50,546 nucleotides of DNA from Terriglobales bacterium (GCA_024281115.1 JAMXLI010000309.1:1-50546); one strand, 5' to 3'. Counted from the first letter of the stretch, positions 29,969 through 39,861 are shown. Program-made: numbers and translations. Notes: generated by a model from the sequence alone, not told the origin.

Positions 29969-32900
29969 CTACTGCCCGTTGATGGCCACAGCCACCACCG
30001 AGTAGTGGGGCACGTTGACCGTGACCGAGTAGCCGCCGGTCACCGGGGTGATGGTCAACGATTGGCTGGCAATTCCCGGAAACGTGCTCGTGCCGCTGAT
30101 CAGGTACGAGTTGGCCGACTGCACGGTGCTGAAGCCCGGGTTCTGCGCCACCACGGTCAGATTCGTGTAGTCGGTAGTGGTCGGATTGACGATGTAAATG
30201 GCATCGCTGCCGGGCGTGTAGAAGGCCAGGGGCGCCAGTCCTCCCTGCGTAATCGGCGGCGACACGGAGTTCGCCAGGTAGCCGCCGTTGCCCAGATTGA
30301 GGAAGCTGGGCCCGGCCAGGAGCTGGTAGGCGTAATACTGCGGATACGGCGCCGCCGTGCTCGCGGTGGTGCTCGAATAGGCGCAATCCATGTTCGTGTC
30401 CACCACGCCGATCAGGCAGAACGGGCCGCTGGGAATGCTGGCGCCGTAGTAGAGCAGTCGCGCCGGGACGGCACCAGCCGGAGCCACGGCTGCGCCTGCA
30501 TATACCGAGCTCAACATGTCGGCCATGAACAAGCCATTCCAGATAGGACCGTAGACGTAGTCGTTGCGGCAGCAGTCCGGCTGGAACGCCGACGAGGTAT
30601 TGAACTCGGTCACAAAGACGGGCGTGGAGCTGGCGTTCGGTTGCGAGCCCTTGGCCACCAGCCCGGCGATGTTGGCGTAGAGCGCGGCCGCGCCGTACTG
30701 CGGGTCCTGGGTCCGCTGGTACAAGGGTGTCTGGGAGGTGCTGGAATCCCAGTTCATCCCGTTGTTAATGGCGAACGCAGACGCCTGGTAGTGGTGATAG
30801 CTGACAAAGTTCACGTAGGGCGAGGCGTTGGGGTCCGCCAGCAAGGCCGGAATCCAAGTGGGATAGGTGCCGTTGGCATTGCCCAGCACCGGGCCGCCGA
30901 GATTGATGGTTGCTCCGTCGAGCTGGGCCTGCGCCCGCATGGCGGAGGCGGCCGCGGCGAACATCTGGATGTAGGTGTTCATCGCGCTGGTGCCCGAGGG
31001 AACGCACAAGCCTCCGGCCAGGTCGGGCTCGTTCCAGATTTCGTAATCCTTCACGAAGTTGGGGAACTTCAGGTCCACGTGGCCCACGAACTGCGCCGTT
31101 AATTGCGCCCAGGTGCTGATGTTGGCGGGCACGCTGTGATAAATGGCCGCTCCCGAAACCGTGCACGGATTGGGGCTGGGCTGCAGCCAGTAGGGCGTGT
31201 AGCCCATCATGATCATGGGACGCAAGCCCGCCGTCTGAAAAGCCGTCAGGATGGGATCGATGTAGGTCCAGTTGGGCGTGTTCGCGCCGTTGGCAAAAAT
31301 GTTCTGCAGCAGGGCGTCAATGCGCAGCTGGGTAACGCCCGCCTGGGCAAGCTGCGCCAGCGCGGTGGGATTCTGGTACAGGTTGTCGGAATAGGTGCCC
31401 AGGGCCGCGCCCAGGATGCCCGAGGGCACGGGATAGGCGGTGTTCTGGCGCGATCCGAAGTCAGCCGTGAGCTGGTTGAACACGGTCACGTTGGCCGCCG
31501 CGAATTTGTTCGGGTCCTGCACGCTTCGCGCCTTAACCACGTGAACGCCGGCGGTGGCCGGGGCGGTGTAGAAGCCGGTGCCGTCAATGGTGCCCACGCT
31601 GGCGTTGCCGCCGGCCACGTTGTCCACCGACCAGCTCACCGCGTTGCTGCTGGTGGAGTTGGTCACGGCCGCCGAGAACTGCTGTGTCCCAGCCGGAGCG
31701 ATTACTGATGCCGAGTTGGGCATGATGGTCACAATGATGGGCGGGCCGACCGTCACCGTGGCGCTGCCGCTCTTAGTGGGATCCTGCACGCTGGTCGCGG
31801 TGATGGTGTGCTTCTGGGTCCCGCTGTTGACCACCGGGGAGGAGTACAGGCCGGAGGCGGAAATGGCGCCCACGGTCGAGTTGCCGCCGGCGACGCCGTC
31901 TACCGCCCAGGTCACGTTGCCGTTGCTGCTGCCCGTGATGGTGGCCTGGAACTGCTGGGTGAGCGGACTGGGAATGCTGACCGACTGCGGGCTCACGGCC
32001 ACGCTGATGCCGGAGGAGACGGTCACGTTCGCCGCATTGGACGTCTTGCTGGGATCGGCGAGGCTTTGTGCAGTGACAATGTGCGATCCCGTGGACGCCG
32101 GCGCGGTGTACACGCCGCCGCCGGAAATCGTGCCCACCGTGGCGTTCCCTCCCGCGATGCCGTCCACAAACCAGTTCACACCTGTAAAGCGCGTGTTGGA
32201 AACCGTGGCGGTGAAGGTTTGCGTCAGGTTCATGGGGACGGTGGCGCTGGCTGGCGCAACCGTCACGCTGATGGCCGAGGTGGACGTGAGCGCAACTGCC
32301 ACCACGGAGTAGTGCGGCACGTTAATGGTCGCGGAAAACCCATTGCCGCTGGCGGTCAGCGGCAACTGCTGGGCGGTGATGTTCTGATTCGAGCTGTTCA
32401 GCAGGAAGTATGTCCCGTAGCTCAACACCGAGCCCGGGTTCTGCAGGCTCACCGTCAGGTTGTTGTAGTCGGTGCTGCTGGGATTGGTGATGACCAGCCC
32501 GTCGGAGCCGGCGGTGTAAAAAGCGGAGACTACCAGTCCGGCCTGCGCGATGGGCGGCGAGACGCTGGGCGCCATGTAGCCGCCGCTGGCCAGCCCCAGG
32601 TTATTTGCGGCCCCCAGCAGGCTGAACGCATACAACTGCGGGTAAGGCTGCGTCGGCCCGGCGGCGTTGTAGGAGCAATCCATCGCGCTGTTCACTGTTC
32701 CCAGCAGGCAGAACCAGAATGTGCCGGAAGTATTGGTTGGGAACCAGTCCTGCGCGGCGAAGTAGTCCACGCGCAGAGGGGTGCCGTAACCGCCGTAGAC
32801 GCCGCTGAGCACGTCCTGCACGGCCATGGCATTGAACAACGGCGCATAGGCCGGGCTGTTGCGGCAGCAATCCCAGGCGAAAGCGGCGGTGGTGTTGTAT

Positions 32901-34369
32901 TCGTCGAGGATGAGCGGCGGGACCGGCCGGCCCGCGGGCGTGTTCTGCCGCGTCAGGTTCGTCAGATACCGGAACACGGCGAAGAAGCCGATGCTGGGAT
33001 CCTGGGCGCGAGACGACATGGACTGCGCCCCCACCGTATTGTCCCAAAGCATGCCGGCGTTGGTGGCGGAAGGATAGCCGGGGTACTGGTGGTAGCTGAC
33101 GAACTGGACGTAGGGTCCGGTCGAGGTATTGGACAGCAGGGCCGAAATCCAGTTGGCGGCGTTGCCGGCGTTGGTGAGTGCCGGTCCGCCGACACGGAAC
33201 GTGGCGCCATCCGCCTGTCCTTGGGCAATCATTGCAGGCGCCACCGCGGCATACATGGAGAGATAGGTGCTGCGGCGCTGCGCGTCGGTGCTGGGCGAGG
33301 TACACAGGCCGGCCGCCTGGTCAGGCTCGTTCCAGATTTCGTAGTTCTGCACCAGGCCGGGGAAATTCAGGTCAATGTGCTGCACCAGCTGGGTCGCCAG
33401 CTGCACCCACGTCTGCAAGTTCGTAGGGGGCGCGTGATACGGCTGCACGCCGGTGCCGCACGGCGTGGTGGCGGGCTGCAGCCAGGCCGGCGTGTAGTCC
33501 ACCACAACCAGCGGGTGCATCCCGGCGGACTGAATGCCGGAAAGAATGGGATCAATCTGCGACCAGTCGGGCGTGGCGCTGGAGAAAAAGATGTTCTGCA
33601 GGCCGGCGTCCACGCGCAGTTCATTGAACCCGGCCTGCGCCAGGGTCTGCATGGACGCGGAATCGTTATAAAAATTGTTTTGCGTGTAGCCGAGCTGTGC
33701 CCCGAACATCCCCGCGGGCACCGGATACTGGGTGCTGGTCCGCGAACCGAAGTCGGCCGCGATCTGCGTGTAGACGTTGATGGTGGCGGTGGTTGTCTTG
33801 GTGGTGGTGCCGTTGCTCGCGCTGATGGTCAGCTTATGCGTTCCCGCCGCGGCCGGGGCCTGGTAAACGCCGCCCGAAACGGTTCCCACCGTCGCATTGC
33901 CATTGAGCACGCCGTCCACTGAATAGGTGATGGTGGCGTTGGTCCAGCCGCACACCGTGGGATAGAACTGCTGGGTGCCGCCGGCCAGCACGCTCGCGCT
34001 GGTGGGCAGCACGGAAACGCTGGGCGCCGTCACTACGTTGACCTGGGTGCTGGTGGAATAGCCGCTGTTCGCCTGGCTGACCGCCTTTACGTAGTGCGTG
34101 CCCGCCGACGAAGGCGCGGTGTAAAGGCCCGTGCTGGTGACGAATCCACCGGCGCTGTAGCCGCCGTTCACGTTATCGACCTGCCATTTCACGGCAGTGT
34201 TCGTCGTACCCGTGACCGTAGCGGTGAACTGCTGCTGTTGGCCAGTCAGAAGACAGGCAAACTTGGGCGACAGAGAGATGCTGATCTGCGCGGCCGAGGA
34301 TGCGCTGACGCCGACAACGACCGCCAGCGCGATGGCCAGGTGTTCCAGGACCCGAACTGCTCGATTCAT
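29969..34369 (-). CDS. Large secreted multimodular protein: 2 Ig-like + glycoside hydrolase-like + 3 Ig-like + glycoside hydrolase-like
   Basis: Start MNRAVRVLEHLAIALAVVVGVSASSAAQ; Ig-like repeats of form TVxPxSASV...QQFxATVTxT...VxWxVDxVxGGNxxVGTIxxxGxYTAP; two catalytic modules with NYEIWNEPD + LILDEYNTTAAF and DYEIWNEPD + VFVTEFNTSSAF. Confidence 0.85.
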   Translation of the reverse strand: MNRAVRVLEHLAIALAVVVGVSASSAAQISISLSPKFACLLTGQQQQFTATVTGTTNTAVKWQVDNVNGGYSAGGFVTSTGLYTAPSSAGTHYVKAVSQANSGYSTSTQVNVVTAPSVSVLPTSASVLAGGTQQFYPTVCGWTNATITYSVDGVLNGNATVGTVSGGVYQAPAAAGTHKLTISASNGTTTKTTTATINVYTQIAADFGSRTSTQYPVPAGMFGAQLGYTQNNFYNDSASMQTLAQAGFNELRVDAGLQNIFFSSATPDWSQIDPILSGIQSAGMHPLVVVDYTPAWLQPATTPCGTGVQPYHAPPTNLQTWVQLATQLVQHIDLNFPGLVQNYEIWNEPDQAAGLCTSPSTDAQRRSTYLSMYAAVAPAMIAQGQADGATFRVGGPALTNAGNAANWISALLSNTSTGPYVQFVSYHQYPGYPSATNAGMLWDNTVGAQSMSSRAQDPSIGFFAVFRYLTNLTRQNTPAGRPVPPLILDEYNTTAAFAWDCCRNSPAYAPLFNAMAVQDVLSGVYGGYGTPLRVDYFAAQDWFPTNTSGTFWFCLLGTVNSAMDCSYNAAGPTQPYPQLYAFSLLGAANNLGLASGGYMAPSVSPPIAQAGLVVSAFYTAGSDGLVITNPSSTDYNNLTVSLQNPGSVLSYGTYFLLNSSNQNITAQQLPLTASGNGFSATINVPHYSVVAVALTSTSAISVTVAPASATVPMNLTQTFTATVSNTRFTGVNWFVDGIAGGNATVGTISGGGVYTAPASTGSHIVTAQSLADPSKTSNAANVTVSSGISVAVSPQSVSIPSPLTQQFQATITGSSNGNVTWAVDGVAGGNSTVGAISASGLYSSPVVNSGTQKHTITATSVQDPTKSGSATVTVGPPIIVTIMPNSASVIAPAGTQQFSAAVTNSTSSNAVSWSVDNVAGGNASVGTIDGTGFYTAPATAGVHVVKARSVQDPNKFAAANVTVFNQLTADFGSRQNTAYPVPSGILGAALGTYSDNLYQNPTALAQLAQAGVTQLRIDALLQNIFANGANTPNWTYIDPILTAFQTAGLRPMIMMGYTPYWLQPSPNPCTVSGAAIYHSVPANISTWAQLTAQFVGHVDLKFPNFVKDYEIWNEPDLAGGLCVPSGTSAMNTYIQMFAAAASAMRAQAQLDGATINLGGPVLGNANGTYPTWIPALLADPNASPYVNFVSYHHYQASAFAINNGMNWDSSTSQTPLYQRTQDPQYGAAALYANIAGLVAKGSQPNASSTPVFVTEFNTSSAFQPDCCRNDYVYGPIWNGLFMADMLSSVYAGAAVAPAGAVPARLLYYGASIPSGPFCLIGVVDTNMDCAYSSTTASTAAPYPQYYAYQLLAGPSFLNLGNGGYLANSVSPPITQGGLAPLAFYTPGSDAIYIVNPTTTDYTNLTVVAQNPGFSTVQSANSYLISGTSTFPGIASQSLTITPVTGGYSVTVNVPHYSVVAVAINGQ

Positions 34370-34394
34370 AAACCTGTTCCCCACTTCCCCGCGC

Positions 34395-36542
34395 TTAATG
34401 CGCGGGCACTGCAATGGCCAGGACCGTGTATTGCGGCACGGCCACATTCACCGTGAATCCATTTCCGGAGACGGTGAGGGGGAGTGAGCTGCTGCCGATT
34501 GCCGGATGTGCTGGATTCAGCGTGTACAGCGTTGCATTGGTGGCGCTGGGCGCCGTGGTGAACGCGTTTTGCAGGTTCACCGTGATCGACGAGTAGTTGA
34601 TGCTGGTCGGATTGGTGATCACTACCAGGTCTTTCGGCGAAGCCCCGGTGGTGTAAAACCCGGAAACCGTCAGTCCGCCTTGATCAATCGGCGGATACGG
34701 CGGCTTGCTGAGGAAACCGCCATTGGTCAGGCCCAGCATGCCCGAGATCAGGCTGTAGGCGTAAAACTGGGGATAGGGTACGTCCAGGCTCAGGTTGCTG
34801 GAATTGTAGGCGCAGTCCATCGCTGAGTCCGGAGTACCGATCAGACAGAAGAAGCTGGCGCCCGCGGCGCCCGGGAACCAGTCCTGGGCCGCGAAATAGA
34901 GCAGCTTGGGAATGGGCAGCGAACTGTTACCCAGGTTGATGGCGTCCTGAACCACCATGGCATTGAACAGCGGCGCATACTTGGGATCGTTGCGGCAGCA
35001 GTCGCGCGAGTAGGTAGCCGTAACGTTGTATTCGTCAATGTAGATGGGCGTAGCCGCGGCGTTCGGCTGCAGGCCCGCCTTTACGTAGTTGTAGACGTAG
35101 CGGTACACGCCCTGCACGCCGGCTCCGCTGTCCTGCATGTGGTAGGAAACCGATTGCGCCCCCTGGGTGTTGTCCCAGAGCATTCCCGCCTGCGTGGTAG
35201 AGAGGCCGCCAACGTAGTAGTGATAGCTGACAAAATTTACGTAAGGGGCGGTGGTGGAGTTATTCAGCAGCGCGGGCAACCAGTTGGGTGAGTTGCCGTA
35301 GGTGGTGAGCGCCGGACCGCCAATGCGGATCGCTTTCCCGTCGGCCTTGGCCTGCGCGGCCATCACGGGCGCGGCCGCGGTATAGAGCGCCACGTAGGTG
35401 CTGCGCCGCTGCGCGTCGGTGTTGGGTGAGGTGCACAGGGCCAGCGAGTTATCGGGTTCGTTCCAGATCTCGTAGTCGGCGACGAAACCTGCCGGATAGG
35501 TGGCATCAATGTGTTTGACCAGCAAACCGGCGAGGCTCCCCCAGGTATTCGCATCGGTGGGCGCGGCATGATACGGGGTGCTGCTGCTGGTGCCGCACGG
35601 ATTGGGAGTGCCCTGCAGCCAGGTGGGCGTATATCCCACGATCAGCAGGACCTTGAGGCCGGCGGAGTTCAGTTTGCCCAGCACCGCGTCGAGAGAACCC
35701 CAGCTCGGGTTGCTGACCGAGGCGGCCGTGGGGAAGGCGTTTTGCAAGCCCGCATCCACGCGCACCTCGGTGATACCCGCCGTCTTCAGTTGAGCGAGCG
35801 CAGTGGCATTGTTGTAGAAACCATTGGTGGTGTAGCCGAGCTGCGCGCCCACTCCGTTGGCGGGAATGGGATGCGTGCTGTTGGCGCGCGAGGCGAAATC
35901 CACTGCCACGCTGCTGAAAACGTGCACGGTCGCGGTCGAACTCCCGCCATTCGAGGCGATGACCTTCACGGTGTGAGTGCCGCCGCTGGCCGGCGCCGTA
36001 TATACGCCGTTGGAGATCGTGCCCACGCTCGAGTTGCCGCCCGTGATGTTGTCCACTTGCCAGGTAACGCTGGTATTGCTCAGGCCGCACACAATGGGCG
36101 TGAAGGTGAAGCTGGTGGCCGCCGGGACCGCGGCGCTGGTGGGCTGAATCATCACGCCTGCGCTGGAGCGCACGGTCACCTGCGCTACCGCGACGCTGTT
36201 GCCATTGGCCACACTGATGGCCTTTACGAAATGAGTGCCTGATGCGGTGGGTGCGGTGTAGAACCCGGCCTGCGAAATGGTGCCGCCACCGCTGTAGCCG
36301 TTGGTGACGTTGTCCACCTGCCAGGTCACCGCGGTATTGGTTGTGCCCGTCACCTTATCGGAGAACTGCTGCGTCTGCGACACGGTGAGACACGCCGAGA
36401 GTGGGCTGATCGCGACTGTGACCTGGGCGGAAGCGCCAAGGCAAAAAACAGCCATCGCGATCACGGCGCCCAGCAACCTGGAACACACACTTCGCGACTT
36501 CCAACGCCAGGGTTGGCGGCTAGCAACAGAAAATTGGGTCAT
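34395..36542 (-). CDS. Secreted 2 Ig-like + glycoside hydrolase-like protein, paralogue of the preceding gene
   Basis: Ig-like LTVSQTQQFSDKVTGTTNTAVTWQVDNVTNGY...; DYEIWNEPDNSLALCTSPNTDAQRRSTYVALYTAAAPVMAAQAKADG; IYIDEYNVTATYSRDCCRNDPKYAPLFNAM. Confidence 0.83.
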   Translation of the reverse strand: MTQFSVASRQPWRWKSRSVCSRLLGAVIAMAVFCLGASAQVTVAISPLSACLTVSQTQQFSDKVTGTTNTAVTWQVDNVTNGYSGGGTISQAGFYTAPTASGTHFVKAISVANGNSVAVAQVTVRSSAGVMIQPTSAAVPAATSFTFTPIVCGLSNTSVTWQVDNITGGNSSVGTISNGVYTAPASGGTHTVKVIASNGGSSTATVHVFSSVAVDFASRANSTHPIPANGVGAQLGYTTNGFYNNATALAQLKTAGITEVRVDAGLQNAFPTAASVSNPSWGSLDAVLGKLNSAGLKVLLIVGYTPTWLQGTPNPCGTSSSTPYHAAPTDANTWGSLAGLLVKHIDATYPAGFVADYEIWNEPDNSLALCTSPNTDAQRRSTYVALYTAAAPVMAAQAKADGKAIRIGGPALTTYGNSPNWLPALLNNSTTAPYVNFVSYHYYVGGLSTTQAGMLWDNTQGAQSVSYHMQDSGAGVQGVYRYVYNYVKAGLQPNAAATPIYIDEYNVTATYSRDCCRNDPKYAPLFNAMVVQDAINLGNSSLPIPKLLYFAAQDWFPGAAGASFFCLIGTPDSAMDCAYNSSNLSLDVPYPQFYAYSLISGMLGLTNGGFLSKPPYPPIDQGGLTVSGFYTTGASPKDLVVITNPTSINYSSITVNLQNAFTTAPSATNATLYTLNPAHPAIGSSSLPLTVSGNGFTVNVAVPQYTVLAIAVPAH

Positions 36543-36694
36543 GGAGAGAGTAGAGAGTTCCCCTTCGTCGTGCGGGGGACACGATCAGAAGATTTGCTAT
36601 GGCAAAAATTCGTGCTGGGGGGGCGCCGCCTGCGTTCACCCGCTGCGCCGCCCACCCAGACACGGCCAAAAAGGGGGGAGCCTGGTAAAGCGAT

Positions 36695-37708
36695 CTATCC
36701 AACCGCCACGTGCTCGGCAACGCCTTTCTTCGGCAGGCGGCCGTGGGCCCGAAGTTCCTGTTCGATCCAGGGATAGGTGATGGCCAGTCCCTGGCGCAGC
36801 GGCATCTTCGGCTCCCAGCCCAGCTCTTTGCGCAGCCGGCTGTTGTCGCTGTTGCGCCCGCGAACGCCCTGCGGGCCGGTCAGATTGTGGCGCTTGTTGA
36901 TCTTCTTGCCGGCCACCTCGGCCACCATGTCCACCAGTTGATTGATGGTGACCAGTTCGTCGGTGCCCAGGTTGAGCGCGTCGCGGCAATCGGAAGCCAT
37001 GATGCGAATCAGCCCTTCCACGCAGTCGTCCACGTACATGAACGAGCGCGTCTGCTCGCCGTCACCCCAGACTTCGATCTCCCCGGGGTTGGAGGCCAGG
37101 GCTACCTTGCGCGACATGGCGGCCGGCGCTTTCTCCTTGCCGCCGTCGTAGGTGCCGAGCGGGCCATACACGTTGTGGAAACGCACGATGCGCGTCTCGA
37201 ACTTGTAGTCGTGGTAGTAGTAGCGGCACAGCTCTTCCGCGTACAGCTTCTCCCAGCCGTAGCCCGGCTCGGGTTCCGCGGGGAAAGCGTCCTCTTCCTT
37301 CAGCGGAGCCACGTCGGCGTCCTTCTGCTTACTCTGTGCGTAGACGCAGGCCGAGCTGGAGAACAGGAAGCGCTTCACCTCGTGCTGGCGCGACGCCTCG
37401 AGCATGTGCGCGTTGATCAGGATGTTGTTGCGCGCGATGTCGGCGTGGTTGGCGGTGATGTAGCCGATGCCGCCCATGTCGGCCGCCAGGTTGAACACCT
37501 GGTCGATGCCGCCGCGGGTGGCCATCAGGCACTCATCCCACTTGCGCAGGTCGTGAATTTCGAACTCATCGGCCGCCGAGGCCTGGTATTCGGGATATTT
37601 AATGTCCACACCCCGGACCCAGTTTCCATCGGCCTTGAGACGGCTGACCAGGTGGTGGCCAATAAAACCACCCGCGCCGGTTACCAGAATACGTTTTTGC
37701 TGCTTCAT
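36695..37708 (-). CDS. GDP-mannose 3,5-epimerase-like NAD-dependent epimerase
   Basis: ILVTGAGGFIGHHLVSRLK; FNLAADMGGIGYI; SSSACVYAQSKQ; YGWEKLYAEELCRYY; GGKEKAPAA; GVRGRNSDNSRLRKELGW: motif series characteristic of plant GME. Confidence 0.85.
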   Translation of the reverse strand: MKQQKRILVTGAGGFIGHHLVSRLKADGNWVRGVDIKYPEYQASAADEFEIHDLRKWDECLMATRGGIDQVFNLAADMGGIGYITANHADIARNNILINAHMLEASRQHEVKRFLFSSSACVYAQSKQKDADVAPLKEEDAFPAEPEPGYGWEKLYAEELCRYYYHDYKFETRIVRFHNVYGPLGTYDGGKEKAPAAMSRKVALASNPGEIEVWGDGEQTRSFMYVDDCVEGLIRIMASDCRDALNLGTDELVTINQLVDMVAEVAGKKINKRHNLTGPQGVRGRNSDNSRLRKELGWEPKMPLRQGLAITYPWIEQELRAHGRLPKKGVAEHVAVG

Positions 37709-37747
37709 TACATCCCCCTTTTTGGTTTACAGATCGGAACGAACAAA

Positions 37748-38563
37748 TTAACGAACCCTGCCTCCGGCGCGCGCTGCTTCCAGCGCGACGTAGAAGACAA
37801 ACTGCGAATTCGAAACCAGGTAGCGCCGCCACAGCCGCCGCGGCTCCGAGAGCAGGCGGAACAGCCACTCCAGTCCGTGCTCCCGCATCCAGCGGGGAGC
37901 GCGCTTCAGAGTGCCGGCGTGAATATCGAAGGCCTGCCCCACGGCCAAAATCACGGGAACGTTCAGGCGATGGCGATGTTCGACCACCCAGTATTCCTGC
38001 TTGGGGCAGCCCAGGCCCACCCAGAGCACGTCCGGCTTGGCGCGGTTGATCATCTCGACGATGTAGTTGTCTTCCTCCGCGCTCAGCGGGCGGAAGGGCG
38101 GGGAGAACGCGCCGGCGATTTCCATGCCGGGCGCCATCTTCTGCAGGTTCTCGCCCATCTTTTCGGCAATGCCCGGGGCCGCGCCGTAAAAGTAATGGCG
38201 ATAGTGGCGCTGTTCCGTGGCCTGGCAGAATGCGGGCACGAAGTCAGGCCCGGCGATGCGGCGCGCCTGGCGATGTCCCAGCCGCCGCGCCAGCCACGCC
38301 AGCGGCATGCCGTCGGGCAGGCTCAAGTCCATGGCTTCCATGGCGGCGTGGAAACGCTGGTTGTGGCGCGCTTCCATCACGTTGTTGACGTTGGTCAGCG
38401 CCACGCAGCGGCCACGATCGCCCGCCGCGATCCACTTCTCGATCTCCGCAATCGCGCGCTCCACCGTGATCGGATCCACCCGCGTGTCCAGGACGCGGAA
38501 CGACGGCAGCGCGTCGGGTGGAACACTGGGGGGATAATTTCCGAGTACCGCAACCTGCGACAT
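37748..38563 (-). CDS. WecG/TagA/CpsF family glycosyltransferase
   Basis: VALTNVNNVMEARHN, SLPDGMPLAWLARRLG, FYGAAPGIAEKMGENLQK, KPDVLWVGLGCPKQEYWVVEHRHRL, VGQAFDIHAGTLKRAPRWMREHGLEWLFRL. Confidence 0.93.
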   Translation of the reverse strand: MSQVAVLGNYPPSVPPDALPSFRVLDTRVDPITVERAIAEIEKWIAAGDRGRCVALTNVNNVMEARHNQRFHAAMEAMDLSLPDGMPLAWLARRLGHRQARRIAGPDFVPAFCQATEQRHYRHYFYGAAPGIAEKMGENLQKMAPGMEIAGAFSPPFRPLSAEEDNYIVEMINRAKPDVLWVGLGCPKQEYWVVEHRHRLNVPVILAVGQAFDIHAGTLKRAPRWMREHGLEWLFRLLSEPRRLWRRYLVSNSQFVFYVALEAARAGGRVR

Positions 38564-38585
38564 AATTTCCTACTCCCGGGGAGGC

Positions 38586-39860
38586 CTAGTGAGCAGAGTT
38601 CTCGAATAATTGAGGGGAGAAAGTGATTCTGAGCTGCTTCGGATTGGCGATTTTTTTGCTTTCACCCGAAAGCGTGCGTACTTGCCGCGCGTTCCACGCG
38701 CTGGGCAGATCCCAGTTCACGTCCTGGTTCGGATTCCACACGATCCAGCCGGAGTAACCGCCGTCCCGCGTGACATGGCAAGTCCAGGTGCCGCCGCTGT
38801 CGGAAGCGCAGGCCTGCATGCGCGCTCCCACCAGCCAGTTCTCGATTTCGCTGTAGGCGTGGGCCGCGGCTTTGGGCGTCTTCTCGTCGTACTGGGTGAG
38901 GCCCATGGTCTGGTGTCCCCAGGCGTACCAGTAGAAGCGCTGCACGCCGGCGGCCCAGGAGAGCACGTAGGCGCGGGCCACGTACGCCGAGGATTCCTCG
39001 GCGGTGAGGAAGCGCCCCAGCCAGTCGTCGGCCGGGTCTTCCTTGTTCTGATCGTCATTCGAGAAGCGCCAGCCGGTTTCGGTATTCCACAGCGGCTTGT
39101 TTACGCCTGCCTGATGCAGCGCCGACTTCACCTGCTCGATTTGCTCGAGCATGGCTTCGGGCGTGCGCTTCCCCACGTAAAAGTGATAGCCGATCACGTC
39201 TGCCGAGTTGCCGCCGCCCGCAGCCAGGTACCGCTGCAGGAAGGGTAGCGCGGTGCCGCTGCCCGACATGGACGATGACACCACGGTGATCCCCGGATCT
39301 ACCGCCTTCAGGGCCTCGTAGGCCTGCTGGTTGAGCTCGGCCAGCTTCTCCGGCGAGCCCGAATAGAAGCGCGCCACGTCGGGCTCGTTCCACAACTCGT
39401 ACACACGCACCCGGCCGCGGTAGCGCCGCGCCACCTGGGTCACATAGTCGCGCCAGTCTGATGCGCGCGCGGCCTCGGCCTTGGTGCCCTTGGGCGAAGC
39501 CGGACCACAGCAGCCACCCTCGTCCGGCCGGGCCGAGGCCCAGGTGGGCGTCGTGCCCAGCACCAGCATCATCTCCACGCCGTGCTCACGCGCCATCTCC
39601 ACTTCTTTGTCGAGCTGCGTGAAGTTCCACTTCCCTTTTTGCGGCTCGACTTTTACCCACACCGAGTGGCCATCGCGCCAGCCGTAAAACTTGACGCTCG
39701 GCCATGACGCGCCCCACTCCAGGTTGATCACGTTCAAGTCGAACAGGCTGGCGGGCACCGGGTCAGCGGGCGGAGTCAGCTTCTCGCCGAACGCAGCCAG
39801 CCCCGAGCCCATCAGCAAAGCCACGATGAACCATCCCCAGATCAGAGACTTGCGGAGCAT
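38586..39860 (-). CDS. Secreted clan GH-A-like glycoside hydrolase within EPS operon
   Basis: Signal peptide MLRKSLIWGWFIVALLMGSGLAAFG; VYELWNEPD and LWNTETGWRF; C-terminal part resembles the 28612..29856 product (ENWLVGARMQACASDSGGTWTCHVTRDGGYSGWIVWN). Confidence 0.78.
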   Translation of the reverse strand: MLRKSLIWGWFIVALLMGSGLAAFGEKLTPPADPVPASLFDLNVINLEWGASWPSVKFYGWRDGHSVWVKVEPQKGKWNFTQLDKEVEMAREHGVEMMLVLGTTPTWASARPDEGGCCGPASPKGTKAEAARASDWRDYVTQVARRYRGRVRVYELWNEPDVARFYSGSPEKLAELNQQAYEALKAVDPGITVVSSSMSGSGTALPFLQRYLAAGGGNSADVIGYHFYVGKRTPEAMLEQIEQVKSALHQAGVNKPLWNTETGWRFSNDDQNKEDPADDWLGRFLTAEESSAYVARAYVLSWAAGVQRFYWYAWGHQTMGLTQYDEKTPKAAAHAYSEIENWLVGARMQACASDSGGTWTCHVTRDGGYSGWIVWNPNQDVNWDLPSAWNARQVRTLSGESKKIANPKQLRITFSPQLFENSAH

Positions 39861-39861
39861 G

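Noticed and set aside
31808-33922. 704-aa plus-strand ORF within the multimodular glycosidase region, plus 30005..31102
   Set aside because: Antisense to repeated Ig/GH coding sequence; Gly/His/Arg-rich translation without recognisable motifs.
29969-36542. Repeated short nucleotide strings that could suggest a repeat array or CRISPR
   Set aside because: Repeats are irregularly spaced, imperfect and explained by homologous Ig and GH protein modules.
36543-36694. G-rich 150-bp gap upstream of the 36542 gene considered as a riboswitch leader
   Set aside because: No recognisable conserved core of a known riboswitch class could be aligned by eye; needs a covariance-model search (Rfam) to decide.
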